Shown here in pieces: positions 7,255-15,159 of a DNA stretch of 48,427 bases; within the stretch, counting starts at the first letter, position 1; each line of letters starts with the position of its first letter. Position numbers and translations under genes: made by a program. The notes beneath the pieces were generated by a model, which saw only the letters and a program-made list of their open reading frames with translations, did no database searches and was not told the origin of the DNA. Source of the stretch: Verrucomicrobiota bacterium JB022 (lineage in GTDB: Bacteria > Verrucomicrobiota > Verrucomicrobiia > Opitutales > Oceanipulchritudinaceae); the NCBI GenBank assembly GCA_030673845.1, contig JAUTCQ010000023.1:1-48427 (forward strand). Direction: 5' to 3'.

Positions 7255-9630
7255 ATGCCGTCCAAACGCTTCTCCTTTCGCCGCCGTCGCGGCTCGATCT
7301 ACATCCTGGTGCTGATTTTTGCCGGGATATTTGGGAGCCTCATCTGGAATGCGCTGGCGATTCAGCGGCACCAGATGGTGCTCAACCAGCAGCAGATCAT
7401 GCGCAATCAGGCCCGCCTGATCAACGAGTCCCTCGTCCGCATGGCCAGCCTGCAGTTGTCGGCCTTTTTCGAGAACGGTATCAACACGCTCCCGGGCACG
7501 TCACCCTCTGTCACCGTGCCTTACGAAGAGCTGGAGAAGTGCCTCGACCCTCACCTGCGCGCCACGCTCGTGCGAGCCGAAACCGAGGTGGTGATCGACC
7601 GGCTGAAAGCGCCCGTTTTTCACTTTATCGACCCCGATATTCCCGGCCGGGAAACGCGCCAGTTGCTCGGCAGCACCGTCTCGGCGCAAGACGTCCCCAT
7701 CTACGCCAAGGTAACACTGGTGGGGCCGATGGACACCAAGGTGACCGTCTACGCCGAGGCCAGCTACGAGCTGCTCGCTTCGCCGCTGTTCGGGTTCTCC
7801 ATGTTTTTCAACCAGAAGATGGAGTCCTCCGCCGGTGCAGACCTTACGGTGATCGGTGCGCCGATTTACATCAACGGCGACTTCATGCAGTCCACGCGTG
7901 GCGACTTGGGCTCGCTGCACATTTACGCTCCCATGACGCTGGTGCGGGGTCGCTTCCTCGACGACGATTACTATGGCGACACCTGGGGCGGTTATGTGGC
8001 GTTTCCCAATGCCAAAGGCGTCTTTTACAATACGACGAAGGACAACTACACCAAGACGATCGCTGGTACGACCTACAAGACGAACGCCTTGAAGATCCCG
8101 ACCGATATCTACGGCAATGCCCGCAGCTACGCGTCGCTTCAGAATTCTCGCGACACCTTTACCGATAACGCGGAGGGCTACCTCTCCTGGATGGATCGCA
8201 AATACAACGAGAACGACAAGGACTGGTACAACATCTCGCTGTATAACTGGGACGGCATGCTCAAGACGCAGGCGCACAATGTGCAGCAGATGAGCGTTCC
8301 GGGGATGGACACCTACAATTTCGTCAAGAACCCGAAGTCCGACCAATACGTCAACACCGCCTACCAGATCATCCAGCCGCTGCGTAATAATAACGACCCG
8401 GCCTTCAATTCGGCGACCAATGCAGAGCTTGCGCAGAAGAACCGCGTGCGCGAACAGAACAAATACTCCTACAAGGCCAACCTCATCATCAAGCTGGAGG
8501 AAAAAACGGTAGGGGCCAACACCACCTACGAAGTCGACCCCACCAACATGAAGGTGAGCTACTGGACGCCTGCCCGCGACAGCAACGGCAACCTCGTTTA
8601 CAATGGCGACGGCACGCCCAAGCTCACCTCGGTCGGCCTGCCCAGCGGCCTGGTGGAAGTCGTCCCCTACACCCCTGAGACGCAGACCGTAAAGAAAAAC
8701 GGCAAATGGGTGACTCAGGAAACCGGTTATGTGACCTCTGGCCTCTACGACAACCGCCGCGAAGAAGGCGTCAATCTGGTCAAGCTCAACGTCGGTCGCC
8801 TCCGGGAATTGACGGACGGCCATGCCTCGGCCAGTGGCACCAAATTTACCCAGGACCCGGGGGCGAGTAGCCTCACGGACAACAACGGCTGGTGGAACGG
8901 CGGCGTCTATGTCGAGTTTCCCGTGGCCAAGACCAACCCGCGCACCGGCTCCTCGGGGCCGGCGGCGGACGGCGTGCAGCCCTCGATCAAAAACTACGGC
9001 CTGTATGTCCATAACGGCGAGTATCTGCCGAAGGAAGGGCTGACCATTGCCACCAACAACGCCATGTATGTGGCGGGCCACTTTAACGCCAACGGCACCA
9101 TTACCGCCGATTCCAACAGCAAGCCCGACCGCACGACGGAAGCCCCCGCCTCCCTCGTGGCCGACGCGGTGACGATCCTTTCCAGTAACTGGGAGGCGAA
9201 CAACAACGCCTACCGGAGCAAGAAGGCTCACCAGGATCGCCCCGCCGCGCATACCGAAATCTCTGCCGCGATCCTGACGGGCTTCGCGCCCTCTTACCGC
9301 GAGACCTCGACCGGCTCCGGCTACAGTGGGTCGATGGCCAACTTCATCCGCTACCTCGAAGACTGGGGCTACTATTTGTCCGACCACCGAGACCTCGCGA
9401 TCCGCGGCTCCCAAGTCTGCCTCTTCGACTCCGAGGTGGCCGAAGAGCACTGGCATGGTAATTCCAACGTCTACTGGCCGCCGGACCGCCTCTTTGGTTA
9501 CAACACCATGTTCAATACGCGCATGCCTCCGCTGACGCCCATCACCCCGGTGTCCGGCCCAGCCTTTTACCGCGAAATCGCACCCCGCCTCTGGGCCGAC
9601 GAGGTGGCCGCGATCAGGACTGGATTATGA
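7255..9630 (+). CDS. Large PilX-like membrane-anchored protein
   Basis: The 791-residue protein has a basic N-terminus (MPSKRFSFRRRRGS), one transmembrane helix at about residues 14-32, and then a large exported region. The order RRRRGS-hydrophobic helix without an FTLVE site resembles PilX N-terminal domains, and the gene sits exactly where pilX would follow pilV and pilW. Typical PilX is only about 170-200 residues, so this is about four times longer. The exported part is rich in Asn, Tyr and Gly and contains beta-type stretches such as GLTIATNNAMYVAGHFNANG and DLTVIGAPIYINGDF. It has no enzyme motif that I recognise. Its stop overlaps the next start as ATGA. A role as adhesin or tip scaffold is inference. 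Confidence 0.7.
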   Translation: MPSKRFSFRRRRGSIYILVLIFAGIFGSLIWNALAIQRHQMVLNQQQIMRNQARLINESLVRMASLQLSAFFENGINTLPGTSPSVTVPYEELEKCLDPHLRATLVRAETEVVIDRLKAPVFHFIDPDIPGRETRQLLGSTVSAQDVPIYAKVTLVGPMDTKVTVYAEASYELLASPLFGFSMFFNQKMESSAGADLTVIGAPIYINGDFMQSTRGDLGSLHIYAPMTLVRGRFLDDDYYGDTWGGYVAFPNAKGVFYNTTKDNYTKTIAGTTYKTNALKIPTDIYGNARSYASLQNSRDTFTDNAEGYLSWMDRKYNENDKDWYNISLYNWDGMLKTQAHNVQQMSVPGMDTYNFVKNPKSDQYVNTAYQIIQPLRNNNDPAFNSATNAELAQKNRVREQNKYSYKANLIIKLEEKTVGANTTYEVDPTNMKVSYWTPARDSNGNLVYNGDGTPKLTSVGLPSGLVEVVPYTPETQTVKKNGKWVTQETGYVTSGLYDNRREEGVNLVKLNVGRLRELTDGHASASGTKFTQDPGASSLTDNNGWWNGGVYVEFPVAKTNPRTGSSGPAADGVQPSIKNYGLYVHNGEYLPKEGLTIATNNAMYVAGHFNANGTITADSNSKPDRTTEAPASLVADAVTILSSNWEANNNAYRSKKAHQDRPAAHTEISAAILTGFAPSYRETSTGSGYSGSMANFIRYLEDWGYYLSDHRDLAIRGSQVCLFDSEVAEEHWHGNSNVYWPPDRLFGYNTMFNTRMPPLTPITPVSGPAFYREIAPRLWADEVAAIRTGL

Positions 9631-10388
9631 GCCTCAAGAAGCACTTGTTGATCGCCGGGCTGGCCTTTGGGGCCGCCTTGCAGCTCACGGCCGAGGCCCC
9701 GGCCTACGACCCCGCCGTGGTGAAGGAATATCGTGAGATCAGCGCCCCAGCCCTCGCGTGGCCGGCGCAGGCCCTGGCCATCCCGATCACGCAGGAAGAG
9801 CGAGAGCTGGATGGCTATCCCGCCCGCATGCTGGTTGGCAGCCTGCCGGAATACCGTCTTTTGATGGATCTCGGCGCGCTGCGCACCCCATTGCAGTTCC
9901 AGCCCGGCGGAGGTGCGTGGTCCTGGCAATGCACCCTCCCGTCTTACCCTGATTCGCGTCTGCGGCTCGCCGCCTACCCGGTGGACAAGGTGGCGCGGGG
10001 AGACCTGCTCGGCACCTTGTTTGCCCACGCCAAGACGGTCGTCACCCAAGCCAAGGACAGCTACCTCGTCGTCATCAACGGCCCGATGGACGGCAAGGTG
10101 GAGTCGACCACCTTCCTCAGCAATCCGGCCCAGTTCTTCGAATACGGCTTTGTGGATACTCCGCAAGGGGGCCAGCTCCAGCGCATGGTGTGCGACTACA
10201 TCACGTTCAACGAGCGCTACGCCTTCCTGATCCGAGTCGAAGCGCCCGCCGTCCACTACGAAGCCTTTCGGACCCTCGCGATGGGCGCGCTCAAGCCGCT
10301 CTACGTGGAATACCCCCTCGACTGCCGCCGCGTTACCCCGGGGGAGCGGGCCGCGTTGCTCAACGAAGCAAAGTGGCTTGAGGAGTAG
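9627..10388 (+). CDS. Secreted protein of unknown function, fourth gene of the pilin-like cassette
   Basis: This 253-residue product has a signal peptide (MSLKKHLLIAGLAFGAALQLTAEA). Visible segments include YPARMLVGSLPEYRLLMDLGAL, VVINGPMDGKVESTTFLS and MVCDYITFNERYAFLIRVEAP. Two cysteines are seen in the second half (CDY and LDCRR), plus one in WQCTLP. I do not recognise the family. It overlaps the preceding gene by four bases (ATGA), so it is translationally coupled. In proteobacterial minor-pilin operons this place is taken by the tip adhesin PilY1, to which I see no resemblance. It could be a tip or periplasmic partner of the large PilX-like protein, which is inference from position only. 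Confidence 0.65.
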   Translation: MSLKKHLLIAGLAFGAALQLTAEAPAYDPAVVKEYREISAPALAWPAQALAIPITQEERELDGYPARMLVGSLPEYRLLMDLGALRTPLQFQPGGGAWSWQCTLPSYPDSRLRLAAYPVDKVARGDLLGTLFAHAKTVVTQAKDSYLVVINGPMDGKVESTTFLSNPAQFFEYGFVDTPQGGQLQRMVCDYITFNERYAFLIRVEAPAVHYEAFRTLAMGALKPLYVEYPLDCRRVTPGERAALLNEAKWLEE

Positions 10389-10415
10389 ACCTGTCGAGTC
10401 CGAACGTTAGGTGGG

Positions 10416-10471
10416 CGTAGCTACAAATGATTGTTAATGTGAAGCTTCCGCATTTTTATCATTTGGCTACG
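10416..10471 (+). repeat. Long inverted repeat after the pilin-like cassette
   Basis: CGTAGCTACAAATGAT (10416-10431) and ATCATTTGGCTACG (10458-10471) pair over 14 bases with one 2-base bulge and a loop of 26 bases. It begins 28 bases after the last cassette gene and has no T-run, so it could be an mRNA 3'-end stabiliser or a regulator site for the next gene. The outer CGTAGC/GCTACG matches the hairpin at 5706-5726. Confidence 0.5.
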
Positions 10472-10530
10472 TCGATAAAAATCTGGTCAGCAGCTGAGAT
10501 TTGTCCTATGGTGAAGCCTCATCCTATTTC

Positions 10531-12093
10531 ATGAAAAACTCCCCAGTTTCTATTTCCCGTTTGTTTTCGTGGACGGCTGCTACCCTGGCCTTTGCCGCTC
10601 AACTCTCTGCCGCCGTGGTGACGGAGATTGAGCCTTGGCAAAGCGAGGTGACCGGGCAGATGATCGCCCGCACCGAGATCGTGCCCGACGGCACCGCCGC
10701 CAATGCAACTCTGGCCACCGTCATCTACCTGCAAAACCTGTCCGCCCCGCGCGTTGGACGCGAAGCCGACGAGACGATTATCGAGAGTTTTCTCGATCAA
10801 GGGATGGCGGTCATCACGTTGGATTACGCCGACCACGCCAAGGCGCGCGTTCCCTTCTTCAATCGCGACCTCTTCAACATCCGCGATCAAATCCTCGCCG
10901 ACTCCAGCCAAAGCGACCCTAGCCAGCACCAGTTCCCGACGCCTCACGCGCTCGACCACGCCCATATCTTTATCGTGCCCGAAGGCTGCCGCCTCTTGCG
11001 TGATGTGGAATATGATACCGAGGGTCGCGCGATGGACATCATCTACCCGTCGGATCCTGCCATGCCGGTGGGCGGCATCATCGAGTACTCGGCCGACAAC
11101 GTGAACCGCATGGGCAACTTCTCGCTCGCCTTCTGCCACGACACAATCCTCCCGGCCCAGGCCAGCGAAGGCTTTGCCGTCGCGATGGCCGACCACCCAG
11201 TGGTGGGGGGCTACAGTGGTCTTGATCCCATGCCGCAAAGCGCTCTGGCTGTGTTGGCGTCGATCCAGACCTTCCGTGCGCAAGCAGAGAATCTGCCTCT
11301 CAATGGCCGCATTGCCACGATGGGCTTTTCTCGGGGAAGTGGTGTCGCCCTCATGGGGGTAACTACGGCGGATGAGACGGAGTGGGATGTCTATCTCAGC
11401 GCGACCTCCAAGCTGACCTTTTCTTACGAGCAGATCACCAAATCGAAGCACCCTGACGTCGACCGCCACGTCCAAGGGGCCGTCATCATGTCGGGCCGTT
11501 TCACTTACATCGACCTCTTGGAATCCGATGGCAAGGCTGCTCCGGGTGGCCTCTACACGCAGAACTGGGGGCCGATCGAGACCAACCTCGAGCGCTGGAA
11601 GGACCAAGGCGCGATCGACTACCTTGAAGGAGACCCCGGCATCCCGCTTTTCCTCACGATCAACAAGGACGACGAGCACGCCTGGCACCAGATGGACGTG
11701 CTGCGCGAGCGCCTGACGGATCTGGGCGTCGAGTTCGAATACTACGAAGACGATGTCGAGCCGTTGGCCCACCGTATGCCGTTGGAGCATAACATCCTCA
11801 ACGCCATGAACAGCTATTTCCGCCGCACGCTGATGGAGCCGACGCCGGAAACCGTCGTTTCTCAAGCGAAGCTCTCGCCGGCGCTGCTGGGCGAAGGCAA
11901 GGTGCAGTGGACGGCCGATGTGCAGGTGCCGCTCGCCGATTACCCGGTGGAAATCTCTACCAATCTCCAGGACTGGTCCGAAGATGCCCGCGTGCGCCCC
12001 GACCAGGACGGCAACCTCAGCTTCGAGACCGTGGGCACTGGCGACGCTGCCGTCTTCGTGCGCTTGGCGAGCCCGCGCGCGCCGATTGAATAA
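10531..12093 (+). CDS. Exported alpha/beta-hydrolase-like protein
   Basis: From ATG 10531 the product is 520 residues with a signal peptide (MKNSPVSISRLFSWTAATLAFAAQLSAA). An upstream in-frame TTG at 10501 is less likely because it would bury the signal peptide. The centre has the nucleophile elbow GFSRGSG (ATMGFSRGSGVALMG), typical of serine hydrolases of the alpha/beta fold. The first half contains AVITLDYADHAKARVPFFNR. A later DDEHAWHQMD and a final LAHRMPLEHN segment could supply the acid and histidine. The last 80 or so residues (PVEISTNLQDWSEDARV) look like a small beta domain. Substrate is unknown; peptidase, esterase or polysaccharide deacetylating roles are all possible. Confidence 0.65.
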   Translation: MKNSPVSISRLFSWTAATLAFAAQLSAAVVTEIEPWQSEVTGQMIARTEIVPDGTAANATLATVIYLQNLSAPRVGREADETIIESFLDQGMAVITLDYADHAKARVPFFNRDLFNIRDQILADSSQSDPSQHQFPTPHALDHAHIFIVPEGCRLLRDVEYDTEGRAMDIIYPSDPAMPVGGIIEYSADNVNRMGNFSLAFCHDTILPAQASEGFAVAMADHPVVGGYSGLDPMPQSALAVLASIQTFRAQAENLPLNGRIATMGFSRGSGVALMGVTTADETEWDVYLSATSKLTFSYEQITKSKHPDVDRHVQGAVIMSGRFTYIDLLESDGKAAPGGLYTQNWGPIETNLERWKDQGAIDYLEGDPGIPLFLTINKDDEHAWHQMDVLRERLTDLGVEFEYYEDDVEPLAHRMPLEHNILNAMNSYFRRTLMEPTPETVVSQAKLSPALLGEGKVQWTADVQVPLADYPVEISTNLQDWSEDARVRPDQDGNLSFETVGTGDAAVFVRLASPRAPIE

Positions 12094-12124
12094 CGCTGCG
12101 CCAGCCCCTGCGCCCCTGCTTTAC

Positions 12125-12151
12125 AGCCTCCCCATCGTGGGAGGCTTTTTT
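12125..12151 (+). terminator. Rho-independent terminator after the hydrolase-like gene
   Basis: AGCCTCCC (12125-12132) pairs perfectly with GGGAGGCT (12139-12146) around a 6-base loop, and T12146-12151 form the run. It lies 31 bases after the stop codon. Confidence 0.9.
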
Positions 12152-12318
12152 GTGGTCTCAAATCCTTACGATTGTGTGCAGGTGAAGCCGAAAACGCTGG
12201 CCCTCCGATAAAACAGGGCTATGTATGCTGTTACCCATTTGTTACCTTTACGTAAGAGAATCCGTTCCAACGCCCCACCATCAAGGGCTCCTTACCCCAA
12301 CATTTCCACTCCTACCCC

Positions 12319-13266
12319 ATGAAAGGTCTACCTTCGTCGACCCCGGTTGGTCTCGACTGTTTTCGCGCCATCTTTCAGGACTATCTGCAGCGATGGACGG
12401 CGCAGGAAGTGATCTTGCGGGTGCCGGACTGTGCGGCGGCCCAACGGCTGGAAGCCACCGCTTCCCGCGTTTTCCATTTCCAGCCCGAACTGTTCCTCCA
12501 GGTGCAGGGCACTACGGTTTTCGATACCCCGGGCGGCAGTGTTTCCGTCGGCCCCGGTGAGATTGCGCTCGTGCCTGCCGGGGTGCCCCATGCGGAGACG
12601 ATTGCCCACGAGGCAGAGCGCCCATTCGGCAACCTTGTGGTCGGCTTCTTTAACGGCAACGTCTCGGTCCACCTCGGGCAAGAGTCGGCCCCGGGCGTAC
12701 CCGCAGTGGCAGAGCGCTTCCTGTTCTGGACGGACCGCTTCAGCGCGCTGGTGCAAAACCTCGAGCTGATCGCTGTGCTGCAGCAGGCCGCCACTTCGCG
12801 CTCCCGCCAATCGGTGCGCGGCCTGATGCAAGGGGTGCTCTGCCTGCTTGTCGACGTGTTGGAGACGGAATCGTTTACCGAGGCCAGCGACTCGGCCAAG
12901 GTGGTGCAGAGCAAGTGGATCATCAGCGAAAACCTGTCGAATTCCGACCTCAGCGTCGGCTTCCTCAGCGAGCAGCTCGGCTGTAACCCCAACTATCTCT
13001 CGCGCCTCTTCCACCAGAAGGCCGGCGAGAAACTGACCGACTACATCACCAAGACGCGCCTGCGCTACGCCATGAACGCCCTGATCGAGACGGACCGCTC
13101 CGTCAAGGACGTGGCTCGCATCTGCGGCTTCAGCGACCCCAACTACTTCGCGCGCGTCTTCCGGCAATACATCGGCTGCAGCCCCCACGCTTACCGCAAG
13201 CAAGAGCGCACTCTGCGCGAACGCATTAGCGTCAAAGGGGTGGGGGAGATGCTCGCCGCCGAATAG
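12319..13266 (+). CDS. AraC-family transcriptional regulator
   Basis: This 315-residue protein has a cupin-like sensor half (residues about 45-140, with VSVGPGEIALVPAGVPHAE as the beta-barrel strand and His-containing turn) and the double helix-turn-helix of AraC/XylS regulators at the C-terminus. The latter includes LSVGFLSEQLGCNPNYLSRLF, then VKDVARICGFSDPNYFARVF and the ending GCSPHAYRK. It likely senses a small ligand, often a sugar, and activates nearby genes. It runs toward the exchanger-like gene, ending 17 bases from that gene's stop. Target and ligand are not visible. The 225 bases before it hold the preceding terminator and no other gene. Confidence 0.92.
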   Translation: MKGLPSSTPVGLDCFRAIFQDYLQRWTAQEVILRVPDCAAAQRLEATASRVFHFQPELFLQVQGTTVFDTPGGSVSVGPGEIALVPAGVPHAETIAHEAERPFGNLVVGFFNGNVSVHLGQESAPGVPAVAERFLFWTDRFSALVQNLELIAVLQQAATSRSRQSVRGLMQGVLCLLVDVLETESFTEASDSAKVVQSKWIISENLSNSDLSVGFLSEQLGCNPNYLSRLFHQKAGEKLTDYITKTRLRYAMNALIETDRSVKDVARICGFSDPNYFARVFRQYIGCSPHAYRKQERTLRERISVKGVGEMLAAE

Positions 13267-13283
13267 CGGAGAGCCAGCGGTGC

Positions 13284-14267
13284 CTAGACGCTGTATTGAA
13301 CCCCCAGCAGCAGCATGATGCCCGCGATGAGGCAACCGAGCACGCCCAGGGCGAGGTTGACCCCGCTGGAGTAGCTGCAGGCAGCCAGAGCGGTATTGAG
13401 ATCGGCGGAAGTCCCGTGCTGGAGGTTGTCCGTCGCCACCTTGGTCTCGGGTAGCGAGGTGAGGATGCTGGCGACAAAATAGTGGATGCCAGCAAAGATC
13501 GCGCTGCCGAAGATCCCCACGAGCGCCGCATGGTAGATCTGGGAGACAGCGAGAAAGACCCCATTCATCAGGAAGGTGCTGGCGACCAGGCCAACGGTGC
13601 CGAGCGTGAACTTGAGCCAGCTCGGGTCGTGCCGCTCGCTGTTGATCTCGTCGAACAACTCCGGCCGCTTCCGCTTCAGCCCACGCTCGAGCACCATGAA
13701 GATGCCGATCCCGATGCCGCACACTCCCGCCGCCAGCAATAGCCACGGCGCACCGCGATACCCTTCCGAGGGCGGCAGCAGGTTGAATTGGTCGGTGCCG
13801 GTGAGGCACCAGTAGGCAAAGGAGGAAAAGAGAAACAGCATGATGCTGACCCCCGCATGCCAGGCTACGAGGCGCTTTTCCCGCCCCGCCAGCTGGATCA
13901 GAGCCTTCACGCGGCTGCCCTTGCCGGTCAGCACCCACCTCAGCATTACGAAGAGGGGGGCGATCAAATACATCAGGTAGATATTGGCAAAGTTGCTCCC
14001 CAGCGGATTGGCGATCCCGCCCAACTGCAGCAGCGCGAACGCCGTCAACATCGAGAACAGCTCCGGGTTGTTCGTCGAAGCGTTGATGACGAGAGTGCGC
14101 TGGTTGGCCCCCCAGTATTTGCCCGCCAGCCCCGCTGCCGAGTCGACCATCCAGTCGGTCGTGAAGGGGATGGCCGCAAAGCAAAGAAACAGGCTGATAG
14201 CGATTACGATACAGAGAAAGCCGAAGTGGCCCACCTGCTCGTAGAGGGAGATAAACAGAGCATCCAT
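13284..14267 (-). CDS. Na+/Ca2+-exchanger-like membrane protein (CaCA superfamily)
   Basis: The 327-residue protein has about ten hydrophobic segments in two halves separated by a charged loop (RGLKRKRPELFDEINSERHD). Each half has an exchanger-like alpha repeat. The first (about residues 55-100) is LVINASTNNPELFSMLTAF followed by GGIANPLGSNFANIY, close to the canonical TSxPEL and GNxxGSNxxN pattern with Asn replacing Ser in the first. The second (about 250-300) is ASILTSLPETKVA followed by NTALAACSYSSGVNLALG. Such antiporters export Ca2+ or other cations. The second half keeps a canonical TSLPE but has SYSSGVN in place of GSNxxN, so ion choice may differ. The assignment is by motif only. Confidence 0.6.
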   Translation of the reverse strand: MDALFISLYEQVGHFGFLCIVIAISLFLCFAAIPFTTDWMVDSAAGLAGKYWGANQRTLVINASTNNPELFSMLTAFALLQLGGIANPLGSNFANIYLMYLIAPLFVMLRWVLTGKGSRVKALIQLAGREKRLVAWHAGVSIMLFLFSSFAYWCLTGTDQFNLLPPSEGYRGAPWLLLAAGVCGIGIGIFMVLERGLKRKRPELFDEINSERHDPSWLKFTLGTVGLVASTFLMNGVFLAVSQIYHAALVGIFGSAIFAGIHYFVASILTSLPETKVATDNLQHGTSADLNTALAACSYSSGVNLALGVLGCLIAGIMLLLGVQYSV

Positions 14268-14362
14268 GGGGAAACGGGCATTATAGGAACAGGCGGACGG
14301 CCAAGTGCAACCGCCAAGCAGGATTTTGTGAACCGGCGGGGCCGCTGGAGCGCGGGATTTAC

Positions 14363-14391
14363 TTGTCAGGGAGGGTGCGATGCCCTCTCAT
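14363..14391 (+). promoter_or_regulatory. Candidate rnpB promoter
   Basis: TTGTCA (14363-14368) and TCTCAT (14386-14391) are 17 bases apart. The predicted start near 14398 falls within a few bases of the 5' strand of the RNase P P1 helix, which supports the assignment. Confidence 0.55.
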
Positions 14392-14399
14392 GGCGGCGG

Positions 14400-14766
14400 T
14401 TCTTTAGCGTCAGGCCTCCGCTCCGCCCGCTTCGGTGGGTCGGGGAGGAAAGTCCGGACACCATAGGGCAGGATTCCCGGTGAAAGCCGGGGCACGGCGG
14501 GGGAGACGCCGCCGTGACGGCCAGTGCAACAGAAAGCAAACCGCCGGTTGGCCCACGCCAGCCGGTAAGGGTGAAAGGGTGGGGTAAGAGCCCACCGCCC
14601 GACCGGTAACGGCCTCGGGGCACGGTAAACCCATTCCGGTGCAAGACCAAATAGGGGATCAGGTGGCCCGCCTTACGATCCCGGGTGAGTCGCTTAGATA
14701 AATGGAGGCCAGCGCAGGCAGGGCAACGTGCGCGCGCGACAGAATCCGGCTTATGACGCTAAAGAG
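14400..14766 (+). ncRNA. rnpB: RNase P RNA, bacterial class A
   Basis: This is the catalytic RNA of ribonuclease P, which removes 5' leaders from precursor tRNAs. Conserved core blocks are present in order: GAGGAAAGTCCGGACACCAT (14444-14463), CATAGGGCAGGATTCC, CAGTGCAACAGAAAGCAAACC, then AAGGGTGAAAGGGTGGGGTA, GGCACGGTAAACCC, GCAAGACCAAATAGGGG and GACAGAATCCGGCTTAT near the end. The ends were set by the P1 helix: TCTTTAGCGTC at 14401-14411 is the exact reverse complement of GACGCTAAAGA at 14755-14765. The length of about 366 bases and the conserved loops fit the ancestral type A fold. A GC-rich hairpin follows directly. Confidence 0.97.
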
Positions 14767-14797
14767 CCCCCGCCGGGGGCGGTCGCCTCATCTTTTT
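14766..14797 (+). terminator. Probable terminator of rnpB
   Basis: GCCCCC (14766-14771) pairs with GGGGGC (14775-14780) around a 3-base loop, directly after P1. The T-run (TCTTTTT) comes 11 bases later, so it is imperfect. Confidence 0.5.
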
Positions 14798-14819
14798 GTG
14801 AATGGCAGGTCGATGGGTC

Positions 14820-14848
14820 TTGACAGCGGCCCCCACTGCTGTGAATTT
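14820..14848 (+). promoter_or_regulatory. Candidate rpsT promoter
   Basis: A perfect TTGACA box lies at 14820-14825. The best -10 is TGAATT (14842-14847) at 16 bases, a weak match. The messenger would start near 14855, leaving a leader of about 25 bases without a Shine-Dalgarno sequence before the rpsT ATG. Confidence 0.45.
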
Positions 14849-14880
14849 TCTCGCTTTTCATTTTCCCAGCGAATTTTCAG

Positions 14881-15132
14881 ATGGCCAACCTCAAGTCCTC
14901 CAAGAAAGACGTCCGTCGTATCGAGCGCCGCACCGAGCGTAACCGCCGCATTGTCAGCCGCCTCAAGACCCTCCGCAAGAAGGTCGTTGCTGAGCCGACC
15001 GACGAGAATCGCGCCGCCTACATGTCCGCCCTCGACAAGGCTGCCAAGTCCAACGTGATTCACAGCAACAAGGTGAGCCGCGAAAAGAGCAAGATGGCCA
15101 CGGGCGGCCTGCAGGCCAAAGTGCGTGCTTAA
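14881..15132 (+). CDS. rpsT: 30S ribosomal protein bS20
   Basis: The 83-residue basic protein begins MANLKSSKKDVRRIERRTER and continues NRRIVSRLKTLRKKV, the usual bS20 N-terminal pattern. The second half has AYMSALDKAAKSNVIHSNKVSREKSK, matching the family's conserved KGVIHKNKAARxKS region. bS20 binds 16S rRNA near the base of the small subunit as a three-helix bundle. The start is fixed by the family N-terminus, yet AATTTTCAG before the ATG is no Shine-Dalgarno site. It lies between rnpB and a pseudouridine-synthase homologue that begins 27 bases after its stop. Confidence 0.97.
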   Translation: MANLKSSKKDVRRIERRTERNRRIVSRLKTLRKKVVAEPTDENRAAYMSALDKAAKSNVIHSNKVSREKSKMATGGLQAKVRA

Positions 15133-15159
15133 TCTTAGCCCCCTCGCAGGCGCGCAAGT

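Noticed and set aside
7501-9456. Minus-strand open frame of 651 codons
   Set aside because: It is antisense to the PilX-like gene, which has a proper start, membrane helix and ATGA coupling to the next gene.
12328-14184. Minus-strand open frame of 618 codons
   Set aside because: It crosses both the AraC gene (antisense) and the exchanger-like gene in another frame. Both of those have clear family motifs.
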